From: Micromonospora alfalfae
GTDB lineage: Bacteria; Actinomycetota; Actinomycetes; Mycobacteriales; Micromonosporaceae
Length of the DNA stretch: 64,000 nt
Direction: 5' to 3'
NCBI RefSeq assembly: GCF_022230925.1
Contig: NZ_JAKKFH010000025.1
Location: 186,001 to 250,000, forward strand
Shown: piece by piece, positions 13,899 to 21,865 of the stretch
How positions within the stretch are numbered: position 1 is the stretch's first letter
Layout: each line of letters starts with the position of its first letter
Notes under the pieces: generated by a model
What the model saw: the letters and a program-made list of their open reading frames with translations, nothing else
Database searches by the model: none
What the model was told of the DNA's origin: nothing
Program-made: the position numbers and the translations under genes

Positions 13899-14672
13899 GT
13901 GAACAGGCATTCCGGACCCGTCGTCTACTACGCCCGATGCGGCGAGCAGATCAAGATTGGCTACACCACCAGAGAGCCAGCCAAGCGACTTACCGACATT
14001 CAACGCGCCCTCAACCTGCCCCTTCAACTCCTTGCGATCGAGCCCGGCGGCAGGGAGCTTGAGCAGCAGCGGCATGAGCAGTTCGCCCCCTACCGGACTT
14101 ACGGCGAGTGGTTCGTCGTGGCCGACAGCATCGTCCGGCACGCGGGCAGCCTGGCCAGGACCCATCCGGTGCCCGCGTACGAAAGCCGCGTCATGTACCG
14201 CGCCCAACGACGGGCAGGTATAGGCCAGAAGAAGTTGCAAGCAGGGTTGCCGCCCGAGTACGTAGTTCAAGCAACCCGCCAGGGTCGGCACTGGTCCGCT
14301 GACGTTCCCAGCCTTGAAGGCACTCACACCTTCGCAAGGAACCTGCCTGCCCTCGACAAGTCCGTACGCGAATGCATTGCTCTCACGCGGGACTTGCCGG
14401 TAGGCGCCGAGGCGGACCTGCGTATTGACTACGAATACGACACTGGAGACGAACAGCTCAATGAGCGGACCGCCTGGCTGCGAGCCGACCGCGAGCGAGT
14501 TCGACGTGAGCGCGAAGTCGCTGCTGCCGCAACCGCCGATCTGGCCCTACGCATGGTCTCAGAACTTGGACTCTCGGTGCGCGATGCGGCCGTCCTGCTG
14601 GATGTCTCTCCGCAGCGGATCTCACAGGTCGCTCCACGTGCCAGCAAACTCAAGCGAAGGGCGACAGCATGA
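13899..14672 (+). CDS. GIY-YIG (MUG113-like) and HicB fusion protein
   Basis: A 257-residue two-part protein. Residues 7-75 look like a MUG113/T5orf172-type GIY-YIG domain: VVYYARCGEQIKIGYTTRE, R30 in KRLTDI, E53 and H59 in ELEQQRHEQFA, then GEWF. Residues 118-180 match the HicB core (YVVQATRQGRHWSADVPSLE, then ECIALTRDLP). Residues 185-222 are a charged helix, and 225-245 are an HTH (GLSVRDAAVLLDVSPQRISQ) very close to that of the neighbouring HicB. It is transcribed away from hicA from the shared operator, with a GTG start and no ribosome binding site. Whether it is an added effector, a regulator or a second antitoxin is unknown. Confidence 0.7.
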   Translation: MNRHSGPVVYYARCGEQIKIGYTTREPAKRLTDIQRALNLPLQLLAIEPGGRELEQQRHEQFAPYRTYGEWFVVADSIVRHAGSLARTHPVPAYESRVMYRAQRRAGIGQKKLQAGLPPEYVVQATRQGRHWSADVPSLEGTHTFARNLPALDKSVRECIALTRDLPVGAEADLRIDYEYDTGDEQLNERTAWLRADRERVRREREVAAAATADLALRMVSELGLSVRDAAVLLDVSPQRISQVAPRASKLKRRATA

Positions 14673-15067
14673 ACGTCCGCGACTTTGAGGGTTGGCTTGC
14701 TGGGGTGTTGGGCGCACAGCCGTGGGCCGGTCAGGTTGAACGCTGGTCGACGGGCAACGGACCCCGACCAGTCGGGTTGACGCTGGCGGGGCGGGTGCAC
14801 CTGCAACTAGTCGGCGGGGACCAGAAAGCGGCGCCGCTCGACCCCAACGACGCCGGTGTGGTGCCTGCCGTGGAGGCGTCCCCGTCTGATCCGGCGGGTT
14901 GGGCTGAGGCGATCACCCGCACCGTCGTGGAGGCCGGCATGCCGCGGGTGAAGTCGGCTGAGACGTACGCCGCGTGGGGTGGCAGCACGAAGCCGGGCGG
15001 CATGCGGGTGGTGTTCGTGGACGGGTCGGAGCTGTTCGCGTCGATCATCGACTCGGGCCGCAGATAG
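14669..15067 (+). CDS. Unidentified protein coupled to the fusion gene, 132 aa
   Basis: The ATG overlaps the stop of the GIY-YIG/HicB gene (ATGA), so it is very likely co-translated with it. The product is a soluble alpha/beta protein (VGLTLAGRVHLQLVGGDQKA, AITRTVVEAGMPR, MRVVFVDGSELFASIID) with no Cys pairs or signal. The coupling makes it a candidate partner of the fusion protein. No known family. Confidence 0.6.
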   Translation: MNVRDFEGWLAGVLGAQPWAGQVERWSTGNGPRPVGLTLAGRVHLQLVGGDQKAAPLDPNDAGVVPAVEASPSDPAGWAEAITRTVVEAGMPRVKSAETYAAWGGSTKPGGMRVVFVDGSELFASIIDSGRR

Positions 15068-15154
15068 TCCCCTGGCCGATCCCCGGGAACTGGCGGCGGC
15101 GCGGGCTCGCGTCCACTACGGTCGGACTCCCCCGACCGAGAGGAGCACCGCCCC

Positions 15155-15685
15155 GTGACTGACTTCAAGGGCGTTCGCGTCTACGCCGCAGGGAAGATCA
15201 CCAAGAATGGGTGGCGGCACGGCCTGTTCCCTGTCATCGACGACGCCGATTACGAGAACCCCGACGCCACACCCTGGCCGGCTGACGCACCCATCCGCAG
15301 TCTGCCCGGTGCCGTGTACGTGGGCCCGCATTTCATGAGCGACGACCACGGCTGCTACCACGGCGAGAACAGTCACGGTGTGGCCGCAGGTGACATGGCC
15401 TGCTCCGTCTACCCCGGCTTGTCCCGGCCTGAGGTGGCCGCCCGCTGCCTGGGTGCGATCCGCTCCGCCACCCATGTGTTCGCGTGGGTTGACGACCCGA
15501 CCTGCCACGGCACCCTGGTGGAGATCGGTTACGCGCGGGCGTTGGGTAGGCAGGTTCACCTGTACACGCACGGTGGGCGCAAGGAGTTGGATGACTTGTG
15601 GTTCGCCGGGCAGATCGCGACGGCTCACGGGTCGGCGACGTCGGCGAGGGAGGCTTGGGCGGACTTCTGCCTGCGCCTTCGGTAG
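15155..15685 (+). CDS. Nucleoside 2-deoxyribosyltransferase-like protein
   Basis: The 176-residue protein has the flavodoxin-like fold of nucleoside deoxyribosyltransferases: VRVYAAGKITKNGWRH at the first strand, an acidic FAWVDD pair (D113, D114) and GTLVEIGYARALG with the nucleophile-type Glu123, then LDDLWFA. The family breaks or exchanges N-glycosidic bonds of (deoxy)nucleosides or nucleotides; related Rossmann-like folds are used in anti-phage signalling. A GAGAGGAG site precedes GTG. Exact substrate is unknown. It ends just before a strong terminator. Confidence 0.7.
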   Translation: MTDFKGVRVYAAGKITKNGWRHGLFPVIDDADYENPDATPWPADAPIRSLPGAVYVGPHFMSDDHGCYHGENSHGVAAGDMACSVYPGLSRPEVAARCLGAIRSATHVFAWVDDPTCHGTLVEIGYARALGRQVHLYTHGGRKELDDLWFAGQIATAHGSATSAREAWADFCLRLR

Positions 15686-15697
15686 ATCAGATGGCGC

Positions 15698-15730
15698 GAT
15701 GCCCCGGACCTCGGTTGAGGCCGGGGCATC
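15698..15730. terminator. Bidirectional hairpin terminator
   Basis: GATGCCCCGG and CCGGGGCATC pair, with the inner CCTC and GAGG continuing the stem around GGTT after a one-base bulge on each side. It lies 13 bases after the deoxyribosyltransferase stop on the plus strand and upstream of the leftward 95-residue gene end, so it can serve both. Confidence 0.75.
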
Positions 15731-15824
15731 GTTGTGTCCGGGGTCGGGTGGGCCTGCCACCGTTTCCGCTCGTCTGCGGCGAGTTGGGCACGCGTTGGGC
15801 ACCCGCCGACCGGATGTCGCGGTG

Positions 15825-16112
15825 TCAGGAAGGCGACTGGTCCCGCTCGAACGGCTCCACGCCCGCCGCCCGCAGGATCTGCCGCACCCGCTCCGGCCCG
15901 TACCCAGTCAGTTCGCAGATCACCTTAGGTGCGCGTCCGGCCTTCGCAGCCGCGACAATCTCCCGCCGCAGTGGTTCCCGTAGCTCATCCATGACCGCAG
16001 CCTCAGCCGCCCGCCGCTCAGCGGCCCGCTTGACCGCCTTGACGGCGCGGGTGTGACGGTCTTTGGCGTCCCTGTACTGGGCTCCGAGCTGGGCTAGCGG
16101 GTCTGCGGTCAC
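15825..16112 (-). CDS. Small DNA-binding protein, 95 aa
   Basis: Helical and basic: a coiled, Arg/Ala-rich N-terminal half (AVKAVKRAAERRAAEAAVMD) followed by an HTH (AAKAGRAPKVICELTGYGPE, then RVRQILRAAGVEP) at about residues 54-82. GTG start with GGAGG close upstream. Transcribed against its neighbours, it is a likely local regulator. Confidence 0.65.
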   Translation of the reverse strand: MTADPLAQLGAQYRDAKDRHTRAVKAVKRAAERRAAEAAVMDELREPLRREIVAAAKAGRAPKVICELTGYGPERVRQILRAAGVEPFERDQSPS

Positions 16113-16226
16113 GCCTCCAATGATGTCACGCCGGTTGGCCCCAACCGAGCACGGGCTTTTGCACCTACTGAACTACCCCTATCCGCGCTTGGCGTTTGGG
16201 CACAACTGACTGCTATCGTTTGGGGT

Positions 16227-16487
16227 ATGAAGCCGCAGCCAGTTGCACATCAAGACGCCTCCGGCGCTGCCTTGACCTGCCACCACTGCGGTTCCGAACA
16301 ACTCTTGCTTTTCGAATACGTCGAGCACACGAGCCAGTGGGACGAGGGGCTGGACTTGGTCGACGGCGTGATCCGGCCTCGCGGTGAAGCCATCCACGAG
16401 CCGGGCGGACCTACCCGTAAGCCGACGATCCACTGCGAAGGCTGCGGCCGGAACTGGACTCCACGCCGTCCCATCGAGTTTCCGTGA
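16227..16487 (+). CDS. Zinc-ribbon protein, probably leaderless, 86 aa
   Basis: CHHCGS near residue 18 and CEGCGRNW near residue 74 form a two-pair zinc ribbon around an acidic loop. No ribosome binding site is present before ATG, and TATCGT lies 13 bases upstream as a -10, so it is probably leaderless. Its stop overlaps a GTG of the next gene. Confidence 0.6.
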   Translation: MKPQPVAHQDASGAALTCHHCGSEQLLLFEYVEHTSQWDEGLDLVDGVIRPRGEAIHEPGGPTRKPTIHCEGCGRNWTPRRPIEFP

Positions 16488-16528
16488 GCCTGACCATCCC
16501 CACACCCACTGACCGAACGGAGCAGCCC

Positions 16529-16756
16529 ATGCCGCCAGAACACACCATCCTCGACACCGCGAAGCCCGGCACCCGAACTGACGCTGTGGTCGCGCTCAGC
16601 TTCGACACCCGGCTCACCGCCGCGCAACTCGCCTCGCTCAGCCCCGACCAGATCACACGCCTGTTCCAGGCCGTCCACACCGTCGCGAACCTCACCGAAG
16701 TCGCGCAGAAGAACGCCGCCGACTCGTCGAGTCGTACGAACGGGAGCACCGCATGA
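16529..16756 (+). CDS. Small element protein, 75 aa
   Basis: ATG at 16529 is eight bases after CGGAGCAG and is preferred over a GTG at 16484 that overlaps the previous stop. The product is helical and polar (RLTAAQLASLSPDQITRLFQ). It continues by ATGA overlap into the next gene. Function unknown. Confidence 0.55.
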   Translation: MPPEHTILDTAKPGTRTDAVVALSFDTRLTAAQLASLSPDQITRLFQAVHTVANLTEVAQKNAADSSSRTNGSTA

Positions 16757-17202
16757 CCGACACCGCGACAACCATCAGCCCGGACGAGCGCCGCGCCCGC
16801 CTCGACGGACCCGTCCACCACTTCTTCGGTCTGACCTACTCCAACTACCAGGTGATCCCCCGCGCCCTCATGCAGTCGATGCCTGTCGAGTGGCAGGAGC
16901 GGATGGTTGCGTGCATCGAAGAACTCCAGGCCGCGTACACCCACCTCGACCACCCCGACACGTACGAGGTGACGGCGGCGGTGGAGTGCGAGTACAGCGA
17001 CCTGAACGACGCGGACATGCGGCAGTTGGGCATCACCCAGCCGGACGCCGCCGACGGGGATGGGGATGAGATCCCGGACGTGTTCTACGACAAGCGCGGT
17101 GACGAACACCAGTCGTGGGAACGACTGCTCGTGCCGCGCGTGGGCGGCGACCCGATCCCCCACTACGACCGGGGCCGGACGTTCGTCGAACCGGCGGCCT
17201 GA
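16753..17202 (+). CDS. Phage-type hypothetical protein, 149 aa
   Basis: The sequence starts RARLDGPVHHFFGLTYSNYQ and has a mid-domain HLDHPDTYEVTAAVECEYSD. This layout is common among actinobacteriophage hypothetical proteins but no activity is known. Acidic overall. The start overlaps the preceding stop. A gap of 78 bases follows before the next gene. Confidence 0.65.
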   Translation: MTDTATTISPDERRARLDGPVHHFFGLTYSNYQVIPRALMQSMPVEWQERMVACIEELQAAYTHLDHPDTYEVTAAVECEYSDLNDADMRQLGITQPDAADGDGDEIPDVFYDKRGDEHQSWERLLVPRVGGDPIPHYDRGRTFVEPAA

Positions 17203-17280
17203 GCGGCGTACCGCCGGGCCGGAAGCTGCGTCCGACCTGAGCGGCAGTCGCTCAGACCACCGAAAAGGAGACGTCGATGC

Positions 17281-17496
17281 ATGAGGTCGAAGCGTCTGAC
17301 GGGGGAGTCGGTGAGTAGCGACATCGAGCTGTCCGGGAGCCCGTGGGATGACCTTTACTTCACTCCCGAGCACCCGGACGCCGACGTCTGGCGCGATGAG
17401 ATCGCCGCAGAGATGGCCGCCGGTTACCCCGAACCGCCGGCACGCCGCAGTGGCAACGTTCTGCCCCTACAGATGGATCTAGAGGAGACGAGATGA
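17281..17496 (+). CDS. Small element protein, 71 aa
   Basis: Two overlapping ATGs (17277 and 17281) follow AAGGAGA. The one at 17281 opens this frame. The other gives a 13-codon ORF that ends in TAG at 17318, inside this gene and next to an in-frame GTG at 17311 that could be the real start, a possible leader arrangement like that at 3912. The product is acidic with no known domain. Confidence 0.5.
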   Translation: MRSKRLTGESVSSDIELSGSPWDDLYFTPEHPDADVWRDEIAAEMAAGYPEPPARRSGNVLPLQMDLEETR

Positions 17497-17798
17497 CTAA
17501 GCCCGGCTGGAACGGCCGAACGCCCACCTCTGCCCTCGCTAAGCCCGACTGGGATACGCCCGACCGGCCCGCCCCCGCCCAGATGAGGATCCGCGCGGTC
17601 AGCGACATGCAGCCCCATGAGATCCACCGCGACGAGTTCGAGGACGCGCACATGGCAGCGGCCGGCGCGATCATGGGCGCCCGCATGGCAGGCAGGAACA
17701 TCCCGCCATGGACGGCCGACATGAACGAGGCGTTCCGCGCCGCCGTGGCCGAGGCGTTCGACGCCGGGGCGCAGGCCGAGCGGAAGGCGGCCCGATGA
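17493..17798 (+). CDS. Unidentified helical element protein, 101 aa
   Basis: Begins in an ATGA overlap. The C-terminal two thirds are helical and rich in Ala, Met and Glu (HMAAAGAIMGARMAGRNIPP, AFRAAVAEAFDAGAQAERKA), with a Pro-rich N-terminal tail. No Cys or membrane segment. It may be a small oligomeric accessory protein. Confidence 0.55.
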   Translation: MTKPGWNGRTPTSALAKPDWDTPDRPAPAQMRIRAVSDMQPHEIHRDEFEDAHMAAAGAIMGARMAGRNIPPWTADMNEAFRAAVAEAFDAGAQAERKAAR

Positions 17799-18130
17799 AG
17801 TACGCCCGGACGAACGCTGACGCTCGTTACCTGCCCGGCTGGTCGAAGCCGCCGGGGCTCGACATCAACGCGGACCCGAACCACCAGTCGGCCGACCCGA
17901 GCGGCAACCGGGCGCAGCGACGCAGGGCCAAGAAGCTCGGCATCAAGCCGCAGGTCCAACCTTTGACCGCCCTCGCCGCCGCGCCTTCTGACGACTCGCT
18001 CGGCGAGCGTCGGGAGAACAGTGAGCCCGTTCTCTGGGATGCCGACCCAGACTGCCAGCACGAGATCGTCGGTGGCCACAACTACAGCGGCATCCGATGC
18101 GCGAAGTGCGACGGGTGGTACTGCCTGTGA
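17795..18130 (+). CDS. Zinc-knuckle element protein, 111 aa
   Basis: A basic stretch (GNRAQRRRAKKLGIKPQ) is followed by a low-complexity linker and a C-terminal CQHEIVGG...CAKCDGWYCL cluster. The arrangement suggests a nucleic-acid-binding protein. ATG overlaps the upstream stop. Confidence 0.6.
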   Translation: MKYARTNADARYLPGWSKPPGLDINADPNHQSADPSGNRAQRRRAKKLGIKPQVQPLTALAAAPSDDSLGERRENSEPVLWDADPDCQHEIVGGHNYSGIRCAKCDGWYCL

Positions 18131-18143
18131 CCGCCCCGCCGCC

Positions 18144-18539
18144 GTGCCGCAGCCAGGCGACTACCCGCACGCCCGGCCCTACACCGACGCCGACGTCAAG
18201 CTCGTCGAACAGGCAATCCTTCACGCCGAAGCCCCAATCCGTCCCGGCTTCATCAACGGTCCGGATCAACTCACCGCCGAGGCCCGCGCCGCGCTGGACG
18301 CCCTGGTCGCCGCCGGCCGCCTGCGCAGCTCCCGGCCGACATCCCACCTGGACGCCGTGAAGGCCGAGCGGGACAAGCTCCGCGATGCCAACGACACGCT
18401 TGCTCTCACCCTCGCCGAGGCCATCGGCACGCTCACCGCAGATGGTGCCGGGTGCTCGCGTGGCTGGATACCGGCCGCCACCGTCGAGCGCTGGCGTCGG
18501 GCGCTACACGAGGCTGAGGAGGCGCGCAGTGGCCGCTGA
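18144..18539 (+). CDS. Unidentified helical element protein, 131 aa
   Basis: The reading frame is supported by composition. GTG at 18144 is used because the GTGA overlap at 18127 belongs to a different frame. A Pro/Tyr-rich start is followed by long helices (LTAEARAALDALVAAGRLR, DAVKAERDKLRDANDTLALT) that look like a coiled coil, then a Trp-containing end. The true start is uncertain. Confidence 0.5.
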   Translation: MPQPGDYPHARPYTDADVKLVEQAILHAEAPIRPGFINGPDQLTAEARAALDALVAAGRLRSSRPTSHLDAVKAERDKLRDANDTLALTLAEAIGTLTADGAGCSRGWIPAATVERWRRALHEAEEARSGR

Positions 18540-18588
18540 CCTGCTCTGCGATAACTCCCCTTCTCAAGAACCAGAAAGAGAGATCGAC

Positions 18589-18849
18589 ATGAGCGAGACG
18601 GCCCAGCCGGATCGACTCGCGGCCGACCTAGCCGCTACTACGGCCAACCTCGCCGAGTACATCGAGCAGCGGGCGCAGCAACTTGCTCGACCGCGCATCG
18701 CCCGCGCCGAGCGTGCCGCCGCCGAGCGGGTGGCCGAGGTCGAGCAAGGGCGCGAGATCGACCAGCAGCGGTGGACCGAAGTGGAACGGGAGCTGCGGCG
18801 GTGCATCGCCTCGCTGGAGCGGCAGCGCGATCGGGCGGTCCGGCCGTGA
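18589..18849 (+). CDS. Coiled-coil element protein, 86 aa
   Basis: ATG follows AGAGAGAT. After a short polar tail the chain is one long charged helix (ARAERAAAERVAEVEQGREI, RWTEVERELRRCIASLERQR). It is coupled by GTGA to the next gene. Likely a scaffold or oligomerisation factor; role unknown. Confidence 0.55.
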   Translation: MSETAQPDRLAADLAATTANLAEYIEQRAQQLARPRIARAERAAAERVAEVEQGREIDQQRWTEVERELRRCIASLERQRDRAVRP

Positions 18850-19067
18850 CCGACCTGACCCCGGTCGACCGGGCACCCGCCACCGCCATTCAAGACTGGG
18901 TGCGGGTGGTTGTGGTCGTCGACTGGACCCGGCAACGCGTGCATGGCCTCACCTGCGACAACACCGAAGCGCAACAGTGGGCGCGGGAGATCGTCGCCAA
19001 GCACAACGGTGACCCGCTCGCCGCGACCATGACCGTCGGCCTTGTGGATCCGGCCCGCCAACGATGA
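18846..19067 (+). CDS. Small element protein, 73 aa
   Basis: GTG in a GTGA overlap. The product has a hydrophobic beta strand (WVRVVVVVDWT) followed by a short helix and a second strand (AATMTVGLVDP). It resembles other short phage proteins with a single alpha/beta unit. No Cys or basic patch. Confidence 0.5.
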   Translation: MTDLTPVDRAPATAIQDWVRVVVVVDWTRQRVHGLTCDNTEAQQWAREIVAKHNGDPLAATMTVGLVDPARQR

Positions 19068-19447
19068 CCGCCCAGCAGTGGACAGTGCACACCTCGTGGC
19101 GGGCCCACCGTTCCCTGCGCGCCGACGAAACCACCAGCACCCACCCCGACTGGCCGACCGCGCGCCGGATCGCGCTGCGTCTCGCCTGCCTGTCCGGGGC
19201 CCGCTACGTGACCGTTCAAGACCCGACCGGCGTGGTAGTGGCCGACTGGGACGCGTACACGAACCGGTGGCGCGAATATGCCCTCCACGTTGGGGAGTGC
19301 GACGGCGAGCGTGGACCCGACGGCGAACCGTGCGACGGGCAGCTGTACGCCAAGCCGGGCGATGTGCAGGTCCGCTGCCCGAGATGTGGCGGGTGGTCTG
19401 GATACCGCGCTCGCGGGATGCGGCAGCCATTCGAGCCGGCAGCGTGA
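19064..19447 (+). CDS. Zinc-ribbon element protein, 127 aa
   Basis: The C-terminal half has four Cys in a ribbon layout (GECDGER...PCDGQLY...VRCPRCGGW). The N-terminal half is strand-rich with several Trp. Such ribbons usually bind nucleic acid or mediate protein contact. It starts in an ATGA overlap and is the last gene of this packed run. Confidence 0.6.
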   Translation: MTAQQWTVHTSWRAHRSLRADETTSTHPDWPTARRIALRLACLSGARYVTVQDPTGVVVADWDAYTNRWREYALHVGECDGERGPDGEPCDGQLYAKPGDVQVRCPRCGGWSGYRARGMRQPFEPAA

Positions 19448-19545
19448 CCCCCCACCACCTGGCATTTTGACCCACGCTTGCAACTCCCGCTTGTCCGGAC
19501 ATAGCCGACCGATGCCCCCGTGGGCGGTTAACTCACAATCCACCC

Positions 19546-19983
19546 GTGGAGGAGCCGCCGGATGTCAGCTCGGCTGAACTGGCCGCAGCCCTCCGCGACC
19601 AAATCCTCACCGGCGTCCTACCGCCCGGCGCACGGTTGCCGTCTGAGAAGACGTTGGGGCAGACGCACGGCGTGTCCCGGGCCATGATCCGTCAAGCCCT
19701 CGCCATTCTGCGCGGGGAAGGTCTGGTCGTCACACGCCAGGCGCACACTACGAGGGTGCGTCCGAAGCGGGACAAACAGCCGATCGACCTGGCCGGTGTG
19801 GTGCGGGTGGAGACTCGCATGCCGACGGCGCCGGAGCGGCAACGGTTGGACGATGACGTGCCGGGCGGGTTCGACGCCGGCATACCGGTGTTCGTGGTGT
19901 ACCGGGTGGACGCCGCCGCGCCGGAGTTGCTGCCGGGTGACCGTTGGTTGTTGGCGGGTCCGGCGCAGGCAGAAGGACTCTAA
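19546..19983 (+). CDS. GntR-family regulator, KorSA-like
   Basis: Residues about 9-72 are a GntR winged helix (ELAAALRDQILTGVLPPGAR, LPSEKTLGQTHGVSRAMIRQ, ALAILRGEGLVVTRQ). The remaining 70 residues are shorter than a full UTRA or FadR effector domain. GntR repressors of this short type (KorSA) silence replication and transfer in actinobacterial integrative elements, which fits its place near the tRNA end. The GTG has no clear ribosome binding site. Confidence 0.7.
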   Translation: MEEPPDVSSAELAAALRDQILTGVLPPGARLPSEKTLGQTHGVSRAMIRQALAILRGEGLVVTRQAHTTRVRPKRDKQPIDLAGVVRVETRMPTAPERQRLDDDVPGGFDAGIPVFVVYRVDAAAPELLPGDRWLLAGPAQAEGL

Positions 19984-20285
19984 CGACAGTCCCACCGCGT
20001 GGGATATGCATTCACGGAACCTTTTCACCATCAGCATGTCCGTACATGCGGGCGTTGCTTGCTGCGTCGATTCGGGCACCCTTGACTACTCACCACCGCA
20101 ACATCAACTACTCAAAGCTGCTGCTCAAACGTGGCATGACCCTCGAACGGGGGTCAACCGAACGGCTGACAACTTAAGGGATCTTTAAGGCAAACGGCCA
20201 ACCGCACGCCGGATAGTTCCCACAGAAACTATTCGCCAATGTGAACTACACGTCACACGTCGCACCGGATCCCTGGGGAGGACCG
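19984..20285. other. Non-coding gap with AT-richer DNA and short repeats
   Basis: No convincing gene. Contains two ACTACTCA repeats (about 20,085 and 20,107), a GACCC-N8-GGGTC dyad (about 20,151) and CTTAA...TTAAG at about 20,173-20,190, with lower GC than the surroundings. These could be the promoter and operator of the secreted protein gene at 20286; the start is marked by a GGGGAGG site. Confidence 0.4.
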
Positions 20286-21119
20286 ATGGCAACCCGGCCA
20301 CAGCAGTCCAGTCGCAGGCGCACACACCGCCTCCTGCTGCTCGCCGGCCTCACCATCGGCGGCGCAGGCGCGGCACTAGCCCTCACCGGAAGCCCCGCCC
20401 ACGCCAACGACCGGCCACGGCCCATCGCCGACACCCTCCACGGCGTCACCCAGCCCCTCGGGCGCGTCCTCAACGGGCAGCCGTCGAACGGCGAGAAGCC
20501 TCGGCCCGTCCGCGACCTCACCGCGAAGGTGCGCGACCACACCACCCCCGCCGTAACCCGGGCCACCACAAAGGTGGATCGCGTCACCCGACCGTTGCCC
20601 GTCGTCGGCCGCACCGTCGACAAGGCCACCGACGTTCTGGTCGGCGTTGTCACCGCGGCGAAACCGCCCGCCCCGACCGGCGACACCCCCACCTCGGCCG
20701 ACACGCCCACCACCCCACCATCCGCCGACACCGCCGCGCCACAGCGCGCGACCGGCGCCCCGACTGCGCCCGAGCCGGCCCCGCCTGGTCCCCCCACACT
20801 CGGCGGCGCCAGCTCGGGCGCAACCAACCTCGTCGTACAGCACCCCGACGTGCGCCACACCGCCACCGGTCACGGTGAAACCCGGGCCGCCCACCACGAC
20901 ACCACCCCCACCCGGCCGCAGCGGACCCCACGGCGCACCCCGCAGGCCATCCCCGGCACCGACCACGCCCACCCGCACGACGCCAGCCTGCGCACCGTTG
21001 AACACCCCGCAGGCGACGCACGGGCGGACGGGCAACCCCGGTGGCAGCAACCCCACACCGGGCACCACAGCGCACACCACGACGGGCTGACCCAACCACC
21101 GTCACCGCCGCCCGGATAA
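20286..21119 (+). CDS. Secreted Pro/Thr-rich protein
   Basis: 277 residues with an RRR-containing signal peptide (SRRRTHRLLLLAGLTIGGAG) cleaved near AHA. The mature part has a helical segment (residues about 45-125) and then a long Pro/Thr/His-rich disordered tail. It may be cell-wall associated. The start is the ATG following GGGGAGGACC. No catalytic domain is visible. Proteins like this in mobile elements sometimes affect mating contact. Confidence 0.6.
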   Translation: MATRPQQSSRRRTHRLLLLAGLTIGGAGAALALTGSPAHANDRPRPIADTLHGVTQPLGRVLNGQPSNGEKPRPVRDLTAKVRDHTTPAVTRATTKVDRVTRPLPVVGRTVDKATDVLVGVVTAAKPPAPTGDTPTSADTPTTPPSADTAAPQRATGAPTAPEPAPPGPPTLGGASSGATNLVVQHPDVRHTATGHGETRAAHHDTTPTRPQRTPRRTPQAIPGTDHAHPHDASLRTVEHPAGDARADGQPRWQQPHTGHHSAHHDGLTQPPSPPPG

Positions 21120-21270
21120 CCCAGGCGCAACACCCCGGCAGCCCGCGCACCCTCACCGTGCACGGTCTGCAACCGCCGTGACCCCGGTCGGGTTGCGGCG
21201 TGGGAGACGCGCACCGTTCAAGCGCAGTCCCCGATCGCACTCCCCTGCGACTGATCGGAGCACCACCACC

Positions 21271-21753
21271 ATGTGCAGCCCGCAAGAAGACTCGCAAGAA
21301 CTGCGCCTTGCCGAAGACGAACACCGCGAAGTGCGGGACATTCTCAGGAAGCGCCAACGGCATGGGGCGCCTATGACGTACCGGATCCTCGCTGGGCTTG
21401 CCGGCGGGGCGGCACTCCTGTTGTGGGGGTACATCTTCGCCGACTCCGCCCACAGGCCCGGTGCCCCCATTGACCGGGCGTACGGGGCGTTCCTCACGTT
21501 CTCGGCCGTGGTCGCGGTAGCTGCCGTCATGGCGGGCATCATCTGGTTGCGGGAGCGCGACGCGAGCCGTCACCGCGCCGAAGCCGACCTGATCCGCGCC
21601 CACTATCAGGGGCGGCAGGTGAAGGCCATCCGGGACGCAATTGGTGTGTTCCTAAGCGACGGCGACGAGGCAGCTCGACAGGTAATGGCACACACGCAGC
21701 AGATCGTCAACGGCGGAGCATCGGTCAGCCACCTGCGGGGACGTGGCAAGTAG
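21271..21753 (+). CDS. Two-helix membrane protein, 160 aa
   Basis: Residues about 36-56 and 69-91 are hydrophobic (ILAGLAGGAALLLWGYIF, FSAVVAVAAVMAGIIWL). The flanking cytosolic parts are charged helices. ATG 21271 is nine bases after GGAG. It is the last gene before the tRNA, so the boundary lies just after it. No specific family. Confidence 0.6.
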   Translation: MCSPQEDSQELRLAEDEHREVRDILRKRQRHGAPMTYRILAGLAGGAALLLWGYIFADSAHRPGAPIDRAYGAFLTFSAVVAVAAVMAGIIWLRERDASRHRAEADLIRAHYQGRQVKAIRDAIGVFLSDGDEAARQVMAHTQQIVNGGASVSHLRGRGK

Positions 21754-21784
21754 GACCGCAGAAGGCGACGTCCGACCCGCCCGA

Positions 21785-21814
21785 GGGGGCACCGGAAATG
21801 CCTGCGGTGCCCCC
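21785..21814. terminator. Hairpin terminator at the element edge
   Basis: GGGGGCACCG pairs with CGGTGCCCCC around a 10-base loop. It follows the last element gene and precedes the tRNA 3' end. A direct repeat of GTGCCCCCAG follows at 21808-21829. Confidence 0.65.
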
Positions 21815-21865
21815 AGTGTGCCCCCAGCGTGAACCGCGCCTTTGATCGCCTTCTGGTGTTTGTGC

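Noticed and set aside
18097..18360. Alternative frame starting at the GTGA overlap at 18127
   Set aside because: Its product is Pro/Ser/Thr-rich mirror-like sequence; the frame starting at 18144 has a coherent helical protein continuing to 18539.
1..21865. Integrase, excisionase, Tra or phage structural genes
   Set aside because: None found; the only DNA-binding or recombination-type proteins are the small HTH, initiator-like, XRE, GntR, HicB-type and nuclease genes. The missing functions must lie outside the window.
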